A DNA stretch of 38,457 bases, taken from assembly GCA_964596325.1 (NCBI GenBank), contig CAZQSQ010000007.1, positions 1 through 38,457 of the forward strand, given 5' to 3'. A program made the position numbers and the translations under genes. This stretch comes from JBAZJI01 sp964596325. Lineage in GTDB: Bacteria; Patescibacteriota; Minisyncoccia; Minisyncoccales; JAGOPM01. A model generated the notes under the pieces. The model ran no database searches and was not told the origin of the DNA. It saw only the letters and a program-made list of their open reading frames with translations. Position 1 is the stretch's first letter. Every line of letters begins with the position of its first letter. Shown one piece after another: positions 32,477 through 38,457 of this stretch.

Positions 32477-33426
32477 ACGCCTTTACTTTTGCGTTTAACC
32501 GGTTTAGGGGAAAACAATTTGGCGATAATTAAAATCAATTCTAAAGCCACAAGCGCATAAAGCACTAAGGCCAAATAAGAAGTAAAATTCAAATCTCGAA
32601 TGAATATTTTCCAATAGTTAGTCTCCAAAGCATTACTATCCTTGGCTGTGGCAGTTTGCAAAGGCTCAATGACGGAGAATATCACCCGCTCTTGGCGGAC
32701 GACTTGAGAATTATTATAAATTTTCAAATCAGCCCAATATGATCCCATTGCCAGGGAGTGCTCAATCGGAATACTTATTAAGCCTCGGGAAAAAGAACCA
32801 ATTTTTTGATTCGGCACACCTTCCAAACTCGTAAGAAAATTAGTACCGCTTACATCATAAATATCAGCAACAACCTTTTCCGGGGCAACCGGAGCATTGC
32901 CTTTATTATCAATGCCCAACCAGACTAAAATAGGAAAATTTTTCCGCACGCGGGGAATCGTTAAGGAATAAATATTAAAATCGCTTATAGCTTGGTCCCC
33001 TACAATGAGATTAATGTCGATAATAGCGCCCAGGGCCACGGAAGAACCGCCCGCCACCGCCCCTTTAGGCTGCGATAGATTGGCGCTGATACTGCCCTTA
33101 TATTGCTTAAGCGGCGCACCAGCCGGGACATCGATGCGCACATTCATGTAAATAAATTTTTCGCCGGCAGGAAAAACAAAAGATGTTCCCTTATCAATAG
33201 TTATCCAAGAAGCGATTTCCGGCGCTTCGATATTAACATTAATTCGCCCTTCGGATTTGGCATCCTCTTCGGAACGTACCAAAGTTATCTGCTGCTCATA
33301 ATGAGAGCCGGGCATCAACTTGTCGCTGGAAACATAAGGAGGTGAAATACCAAAACCGGCCAAGCAGTAATTGGCTGCAGAAAAAAACACGAACAAACAT
33401 ACAAGTAATTTTACTGCTCTTTTCAT
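32461..33426 (-). CDS. DUF916-like surface protein with C-terminal membrane anchor
   Basis: The 321-residue protein has a signal peptide ending near residue 23 (CLAGFGISP), an Ig-like domain led by GFGISPPYV and LMPGSHYEQQITLVRSEE, a second beta-sandwich (about 150-255), a membrane helix (YLALVLYALVALELILII) and a short Lys-rich cytoplasmic tail. This plan matches DUF916/DUF3324 proteins, which in Gram-positive bacteria are encoded beside WxL surface proteins and bind peptidoglycan and the WxL partner. The match is by architecture and general pattern only. It sits 18 bases after a large surface-protein gene. Confidence 0.7.
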   Translation of the reverse strand: MKRAVKLLVCLFVFFSAANYCLAGFGISPPYVSSDKLMPGSHYEQQITLVRSEEDAKSEGRINVNIEAPEIASWITIDKGTSFVFPAGEKFIYMNVRIDVPAGAPLKQYKGSISANLSQPKGAVAGGSSVALGAIIDINLIVGDQAISDFNIYSLTIPRVRKNFPILVWLGIDNKGNAPVAPEKVVADIYDVSGTNFLTSLEGVPNQKIGSFSRGLISIPIEHSLAMGSYWADLKIYNNSQVVRQERVIFSVIEPLQTATAKDSNALETNYWKIFIRDLNFTSYLALVLYALVALELILIIAKLFSPKPVKRKSKGVWPEK

Positions 33427-33444
33427 TATCTAATTATTCACCCA

Positions 33445-35100
33445 TTACCAGTCGGCTGTTTCAGCCATAACTGCGCTAGAAGTAACTGTGCCGCTATAGC
33501 TACCAGCCACGGTGCCATCGGGAACTTTCAATCCCCACATCACCACGCCGGCGGGCAAATAAGAGGTTGTTGTAGGCTTTTTAATATTTGTCTCCAATTC
33601 TACATCACTGGCAGTCAAAGCGGTTGCATTTTGATATTGAACGCCCGAGGTAGCATATTTTTGTGCTCCAACCACGATATTATTGCTCCCGCCATCATTC
33701 ATAGCGCTACCTTTCAAATTAATATCTAAACCAGTGTTACCGGTAGACGTCACGTAAGTTGTTTGCGGTAAGGCAGTCGTATCGCTTATCTGGCCTACAG
33801 TCAAAGAGCCGTAAGCGATGGCCGTAGTCATATCCATGGAAATAAAACTCTGCAATTCGACCCCACTGCTAACCTCCCCTGATCCCATTTGCGAACCATC
33901 TAGGGCATAAACAGTATTTTTCCAAGTTTGTGCCGCTAAAGGAGTATTGTTATCCGTTGGCGAAGCATGGAATTTATAATTGTATGTGCAAGCATATTTT
34001 CTAGTCGTCCCAAGAGTGCAACTATCGGCGGCCGAACAAGAAACATTATAGATACAAGTATTGTTATTAGTAGCCGTGCAGCTGGCAGCCCCGACATCGG
34101 TAGTATAGGCAGAAGAAGTCACGGACGCCACATCAGCACAACCATTATTATCTGTCACGGTTCCGGTCGCATAAATATTCACATTGCCGGTCGGGCCTTC
34201 TCCCCCAGTGGCAACATTGATTGTGGCTCCACTATTTATTTCTACCGCCGAAACAGTCGGCGCCACATCATTAATTGTAAATTGTTCTTCGGTATTCTGC
34301 ACTGCTCCGCCCGCAGCCATATTGTGACTATCAAAAACATAAACGTAACTACTGGAAGCTCCGTGGGCGGCTGGGGTTGGCACGGTAAAGCCGCAGCTGG
34401 GGTTGGAGGCCGCAAGACTGGAGGTGCACCAAGTATCGGCATCCCCGCCATCGCAGGCCGTACCACTGACGCCTTGGGTTCTACAAACTACTAATTTAAC
34501 AGTATCGGAATGGGTCACATCGGGATCATTGGCGGTTGCCGTAATTGTCAAAGTAGCTCCGGGATCTTTGGGCCCATCATTGGTTGCATCGGTAAAATTC
34601 GGCGCGTGATTGATATGCACTGGGGAGCCATTATCGCCCGTACCTTGAGTGGAGGCCGAACATTGGCTGCTGGCCACTTTGTCGCAGGCAAACATATACC
34701 AAGTGCTGGTCTCGGCCATATAAGCCGCGGCCGTAGTGGCACAAGTAGCTTGGGTATTATCGTTAGTGGGTACCGAATAACAATATTCCCCGCCCGTACA
34801 AGTTGGGGTGGCATTATTATTAGCCGAGATTGCGTCAGTTTTACAAACCGCCAAATAGTATTGGTCACCGTTAGGATCGTCAGCCGTACCCGTAAAAGTA
34901 ATTGTTGAGCCGACGTTAATAGGATTAGTGGAAGTTATGCCGCCATCACTAACACTGGTGGGCGTACCGGGAGCGCCGCCCGTCACGGTTACCGAGGTCG
35001 CAGCCGTATCTGCCTTTACTCCCAGAATATCTTGAAGCAAGAAAATGCACAGCAATATTAGTATAGAAAAAAGCAAAAATTGTCCAATTTTTTGCGACAT
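33445..35100 (-). CDS. Large secreted surface protein with cadherin/Ig-like repeats (paralogue A)
   Basis: The 551-residue protein has an N-terminal hydrophobic signal or anchor (about 9-28). Three ~100-residue beta repeats follow; each opens with a segment such as STITFTGTADDPNGD or TLTITATANDPD and holds paired cysteines (CKTD, CTGGEYC, CRTQG..CDGGDADTWC). The third has GGEGPTGNVNI and TVTDNNGC. The C-terminal ~150 residues (TGNTGLDINLKG, QKYATSGVQYQ, MWGLKVPDG) end on ETADW. It is homologous throughout to the protein encoded at 35246. A TATAAT ten bases before the ATG (35111-35116) suggests an internal promoter. Confidence 0.82.
   Translation of the reverse strand: MSQKIGQFLLFSILILLCIFLLQDILGVKADTAATSVTVTGGAPGTPTSVSDGGITSTNPINVGSTITFTGTADDPNGDQYYLAVCKTDAISANNNATPTCTGGEYCYSVPTNDNTQATCATTAAAYMAETSTWYMFACDKVASSQCSASTQGTGDNGSPVHINHAPNFTDATNDGPKDPGATLTITATANDPDVTHSDTVKLVVCRTQGVSGTACDGGDADTWCTSSLAASNPSCGFTVPTPAAHGASSSYVYVFDSHNMAAGGAVQNTEEQFTINDVAPTVSAVEINSGATINVATGGEGPTGNVNIYATGTVTDNNGCADVASVTSSAYTTDVGAASCTATNNNTCIYNVSCSAADSCTLGTTRKYACTYNYKFHASPTDNNTPLAAQTWKNTVYALDGSQMGSGEVSSGVELQSFISMDMTTAIAYGSLTVGQISDTTALPQTTYVTSTGNTGLDINLKGSAMNDGGSNNIVVGAQKYATSGVQYQNATALTASDVELETNIKKPTTTSYLPAGVVMWGLKVPDGTVAGSYSGTVTSSAVMAETADW
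34418..34511. repeat. 94-bp near-identical patch, copy A
   Basis: It matches 36210-36303 with one mismatch over 94 bases, although the two host genes differ much more on either side. It encodes the TVKLVVC-TQGVSGTACDGG region. Confidence 0.9.
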
Positions 35101-35110
35101 ATGATGACTT

Positions 35111-35116
35111 ATTATA
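35111..35116 (-). promoter_or_regulatory. -10 element inside the surface operon
   Basis: A perfect TATAAT on the minus strand, ten bases before the start of paralogue A, in a 145-base AT-rich spacer that holds no gene. There is no SD. Confidence 0.5.
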
Positions 35117-35245
35117 CAACAAACATTTTATTTTTGAAAAATTAAGCTGTGGAAAAGTGAAAAATGCCTTAAATATCTCCCATTGTCGCATTGAAAATTT
35201 TTCTCAAAACGACAAATAAAAAAATAATTTCGCCACTAAATTTAA

Positions 35246-36925
35246 TTACCAATCCGCCACCTCGGCTTTCACGGCTTCGAAGGTATTGGTACCGCTATAT
35301 GAGGCAGCCGGGGAATCGGTAGGAATTTGCAATCCCCAATAAATAGACTTGCCCGACAAAGCATTAGTGGTGGTGGTCTTTTTCAAATTAAGTTCCAGCT
35401 CCGTGGGCGTAGCACTCAAGGAAATGGCGCTTTGATATTGAACGCCTGAAGTCGCATATTTTTGCTGTGCCACTCCAATGGTTCCGCCCCCGGTCATATC
35501 CGTACCCGAAAGCCGGACGTCCAGCCCCGTATTACCGGTTGCCGAAACAACAGTCGTGGTCGACAAAGCGGTCGTATTGGCAATTTCCCCTATCCCTAAA
35601 ACGCCATAAGGAATAGTTGAACTGGCATTCAAGGCTGAATAACTTTGCAAAGTAACTCCCGAAACACTCTCATCGGTATCGCTTAAAGCTTCATCACTGG
35701 AAACGACGGTCAGCATCCAGCTTTCCCCGGCGCGTGGTGTCGACTCGTCAGTAGGATCGGCATGGTATTTGAAATTAGCCGTGCAAGTATAGGTTTTATT
35801 GATTCCCGAGCTGCATGTGCCGCCGGTGCAAGAAATATTATAGTAACAGTTATTATTATTTTGGGATGTGCAGCTGGCCGCGCCCAAACCCGAAGGATAC
35901 ATTTTCCCGACTACACTTACCACATCATCACAACCATTATTGTCCGTCACAATCACTGTGCCCGAAATGTCTTTATTGCCGGTCGGGCCTTCCCCGCCGG
36001 TAGAGAGATTAATGGTGGCTCCGCCATTAACCAGAAGACTGGAATTGATCGGTGCGGCATTACTGACTTCAAAAAGCACTTGAGTATTTTGCACCCCACC
36101 ACTGGCGGCTAAATCGTGATTATCAAAAACATAAACATAGGAACTGGTATTGCCGTGCGCAGCCGGAGCGGGCATATTAAAACTGCAGCTGGGGTTGGAG
36201 GCAGAAAGGCTGGAGGTGCACCAAGTATCGGCATCCCCGCCATCGCAGGCCGTACCACTGACGCCTTGGGTTTTACAAACTACTAATTTAACAGTATCGG
36301 AATACGTTGAATCCGGATCGGAAGCGGTTGAAGAAAAAGTTATGGAGGTGCCCGGAGCTTTGGGGCCGTCAGTAGAGGCGGCGGAAAATGACGGCACATG
36401 ATTAACCTCAAAGGGGCTGCCACTATCCCCGCTGCCCGAGCTCACCGAAGAGCACATGCTGTTGGCATTGTGGTCACAGATAAAGGCATACCAATTATTC
36501 GATTCGCTCATGGCGGCTGCGGTAGTTGTGGCGCAAGTGGCTTGCGCTCCGCTGGCCGTGGAGCCGGAGATACACCATTTGCCGCCGCTGCAAGTGGGCG
36601 CGCCGTTGCTGGTTGTGGCAATCACACTAGTTTTACAAACCGCAAAATAATAATTATTGCCATCCGGGTCAGTACCTGTGGCGTAAAAATTAACATCACT
36701 ACCTACATTGGTAGGAGTGGTGGCGGCCGAGGCCGGGCTTTCAGCTGGGCCGGCCGAGAAAGTCGGAGCATTATTGGGAGATTCCCAAGTAATCGTCACT
36801 TTAACGTAATCGGTTTTGAGCGTATTGTGCTTGGTTAAAACTTTTTCGGGCGTGCGCAAAAATAATCCGATCACCAAGGACAAAAGTAGAAAAAAAATAT
36901 AAATTTTATTTCTATCTAAAAACAT
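35246..36925 (-). CDS. Large secreted surface protein with cadherin/Ig-like repeats (paralogue B)
   Basis: The 559-residue protein has an N-terminal membrane or signal helix (about 8-24) and the same three Cys-paired beta repeats as paralogue A. Examples are SDVNFYATGTDPDGNNYYFAVCK, the shared TVKLVVCKTQGVSGTACDGG stretch, and GGEGPTGNKDISGTVIVTDNNGC. It also has the same C-terminal module (TGNTGLDVRLSG, QKYATSGVQYQ, IYWGLQIPTD) ending AEVADW. Disulfides and extracellular location are inferred. The conserved W-containing end recalls WxL-type anchoring modules, but I cannot show homology. It begins 12 bases after the Cys-rich gene. Confidence 0.82.
   Translation of the reverse strand: MFLDRNKIYIFFLLLSLVIGLFLRTPEKVLTKHNTLKTDYVKVTITWESPNNAPTFSAGPAESPASAATTPTNVGSDVNFYATGTDPDGNNYYFAVCKTSVIATTSNGAPTCSGGKWCISGSTASGAQATCATTTAAAMSESNNWYAFICDHNANSMCSSVSSGSGDSGSPFEVNHVPSFSAASTDGPKAPGTSITFSSTASDPDSTYSDTVKLVVCKTQGVSGTACDGGDADTWCTSSLSASNPSCSFNMPAPAAHGNTSSYVYVFDNHDLAASGGVQNTQVLFEVSNAAPINSSLLVNGGATINLSTGGEGPTGNKDISGTVIVTDNNGCDDVVSVVGKMYPSGLGAASCTSQNNNNCYYNISCTGGTCSSGINKTYTCTANFKYHADPTDESTPRAGESWMLTVVSSDEALSDTDESVSGVTLQSYSALNASSTIPYGVLGIGEIANTTALSTTTVVSATGNTGLDVRLSGTDMTGGGTIGVAQQKYATSGVQYQSAISLSATPTELELNLKKTTTTNALSGKSIYWGLQIPTDSPAASYSGTNTFEAVKAEVADW
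36210..36303. repeat. 94-bp near-identical patch, copy B
   Basis: Partner of 34418-34511, with a single C/T difference. Flanking codons for the same protein region have diverged. Confidence 0.9.
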
Positions 36926-36937
36926 TGATTATTAACA

Positions 36938-38457
36938 CTAATTGTAGCAACAACATTCAGTGGTCGGAGGAGTTGAGCAATTCCCCCCGCAAATCATGGA
37001 ATCGCCAAAATATGGCGGTCCGCTGCATTGGCCCGGGAATACGCAAGTTCCATTAGGATATCCATTACCTTGGCAACACAATTGGCAAACACTAGGAGGA
37101 GAAGCACAAACCCCGCTTTGACAGGTTTGCCCGGGCGTACATCCACATTGTTGTCCTTCGCAAAAACTCGTATCGCACCCGCCGCTACCATTACACGTAT
37201 AACAGGGTCCGCCGGAACAGCTATTGCCCTGGCCTACAAAGCCACAAGTCCCGGCTGGGCTGCAAATATCGCATCCATCCCCGTCCCCGCAGCCCAAATC
37301 TTGGGAAGCGGCTCCGGCCGCGGCAGACATGGCCGTGCAAGCCGAGGTAGGAGAAGAAGCTGAGCAACCATAGCAAGTCGGGCAACTGTGTTGCGCCCCG
37401 TCAACATAAAAACCGCAAGTATAAGGCGTTTGGCCAATATCAGCCGTAAAGCAATTTCCGGTATAACAAGTGTTGGGCGTGGCAGTGCACTGGTTCCAAT
37501 AATCAGTGCCTATTTGCGGTGCGCAGCCCAAAGCCACTTCGCCTCCGACCAAATCGGTTCCGGTAGCCTGATAAGCACAAGTCAAATTTGTGGGCGAAGA
37601 GGAGCAATTATGCCCCATCTCATATTTTTGCACGATGAAGCGAATATCCTTATCCGCATCAAAAAATTTAGAAATGTCGGTTGTGGTCGTATAGGTCATT
37701 GTGCAATCGGCACCATTACAGCTGTTATCCGTTTTGGAATCACCCAAACGGAAAGCATTGCCCGTCTTATCGTAAACGTACAAACGCAAATCATTATAAG
37801 CGGCTTTTTCTTGGCCTTGGGTGGCGCGGCCCTCCCAAGAATAATCTATCTGGGTCACTGTGGCCGTGGCCTCATTTATCCGGAATTCAAAATCGTGCAC
37901 GATTTGCGGGAAAGAAATCATATTCCAATTCGAAGTGGCACTGGTTTCGGCATAAGTGTCATTGGAAGAATTGGCAGCCGTATATTGGGCGGTCGTAAAC
38001 TGGGTACTTGAAGCCACTGACCAGACGCTTCTGTCCACGCGCACAGGCACAGAGGTGGCATAATCCTGACCTTGGTAAGCAAAACGCGTTACCGAGGAGC
38101 TAGCCGACAAGTCATAAACGGTTTGCGAGGAATTATGCGCCAAGGCCAGCTGCTTGCCAAAATTAAATGCCAGCTCGTGATTGCCTAATTTTTTGACCTT
38201 AAAAATAATGGCACCCTGCCCGTCGCAAAACCAATTTTTGACAATGATTCTATCCTTTTTAACTTCGGCGGCGCGCTTATCCCCTTTACAGGCGATGTAA
38301 GAGAATTCCATATCGTTTACTGTGGGAATATCAGCCAGCCTTATGGATAAGGTTGAAGTATTTTTAGTCTCAAAAAAAACCGTCCAATTACCACCCCGCA
38401 CCGGGTGAAAGCTGGGGTTGAGAATTTTTATTCGGGAATTGGGAGTATAATCAGCCT
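36938..38457 (-). CDS. Large Cys-rich surface protein, 5' partial
   Basis: The frame is open to the window edge, so the start and any signal peptide are missing; about 506 residues are visible. The first ~280 residues are beta-rich, with a jelly-roll-like middle segment (WNMISFPQIVHDFEFRINEATATVTQIDYSW). The last ~200 are exceptionally Cys-rich, with short motifs such as CPTCYGC, CGDGDGCDIC, CYTCNGSGGC, CQLCCQ and the terminal CCCYN. Such dense cysteines imply many disulfides and an extracellular, protease-resistant tip or stalk. Spans like CxxGxxC resemble Dickkopf/EGF-type or metallothionein-like repeats but match no family I can name. It is the most upstream visible gene of the surface operon. 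Confidence 0.8.
   Translation of the reverse strand, partial: ADYTPNSRIKILNPSFHPVRGGNWTVFFETKNTSTLSIRLADIPTVNDMEFSYIACKGDKRAAEVKKDRIIVKNWFCDGQGAIIFKVKKLGNHELAFNFGKQLALAHNSSQTVYDLSASSSVTRFAYQGQDYATSVPVRVDRSVWSVASSTQFTTAQYTAANSSNDTYAETSATSNWNMISFPQIVHDFEFRINEATATVTQIDYSWEGRATQGQEKAAYNDLRLYVYDKTGNAFRLGDSKTDNSCNGADCTMTYTTTTDISKFFDADKDIRFIVQKYEMGHNCSSSPTNLTCAYQATGTDLVGGEVALGCAPQIGTDYWNQCTATPNTCYTGNCFTADIGQTPYTCGFYVDGAQHSCPTCYGCSASSPTSACTAMSAAAGAASQDLGCGDGDGCDICSPAGTCGFVGQGNSCSGGPCYTCNGSGGCDTSFCEGQQCGCTPGQTCQSGVCASPPSVCQLCCQGNGYPNGTCVFPGQCSGPPYFGDSMICGGNCSTPPTTECCCYN

Overview
The window looks like a piece of a small-genome bacterium of the Candidate Phyla Radiation (Patescibacteria, Parcubacteria-like). 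This is inferred from gene content, compact spacing, a short TGS-less ThrRS, a KhpA-type KH protein beside S16 and TrmD, and large lineage-specific surface proteins. No 16S or other decisive marker is present. The sequence is a metagenome-style scaffold with three 100-N gaps. Two gaps (1844-1943 and 6137-6236) are flanked by exact 55-bp duplicates, so they are unmerged contig overlaps rather than missing DNA. The third (24701-24800) has no overlap and hides real sequence.

Layout. 1-1668 is the end of a secreted thermolysin-like (M4) protease. 1720-2075 is a cluster of palindromic repeats whose ends resemble the T-arm of the adjacent tRNA-Tyr. 2112-5353 (minus) is an information-processing block in the order rpmF, nusB, rnc, rpsP, khpA, trmD, then tRNA-Tyr. 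5575-8963 is dnaE. 9145-9745 holds three tiny membrane proteins with strong Shine-Dalgarno (SD) sites. typA, a small hypothetical gene (minus), thrS and the overlapping pair miaB-miaA follow up to 16203. 16249-23177 mixes a secreted protein, a DUF3298-like membrane-anchored protein, an archaeal-type class I aldolase, a hemolysin III-like membrane protein, a GNAT acetyltransferase, an amidohydrolase, a GNAT gene broken by an in-frame stop, a second palindromic repeat cluster, and an unknown gene with a long structured leader. truD and a GH3 (NagZ-like) gene flank the third gap.

26103-31213 (minus) is the most unusual part. It is a tight five-gene operon in the order uridine-kinase-like P-loop kinase, J-domain/pseudokinase fusion, glycine-rich vWA protein, short pyruvate-kinase-like barrel, and divergent PurA-like (adenylosuccinate synthetase family) enzyme. 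It joins a regulatory trio or pair to nucleotide-type enzymes and has no obvious housekeeping role.

31412-38457 (minus) is a cell-surface operon: a Cys-rich giant protein (start outside the window), two paralogous secreted proteins of about 555 residues with cadherin/Ig-like repeats, a DUF916-like membrane-anchored protein, and an FN3 membrane-anchored protein. It resembles in plan the WxL/DUF916 surface loci of Gram-positive bacteria.

A window-wide pattern is that many housekeeping genes have a -10 box only 6-17 nt before the start codon and no SD (leaderless or nearly so). Lineage-specific and cassette genes instead tend to have TTGAC-type promoters, 5' leaders and strong AGGAGG sites.
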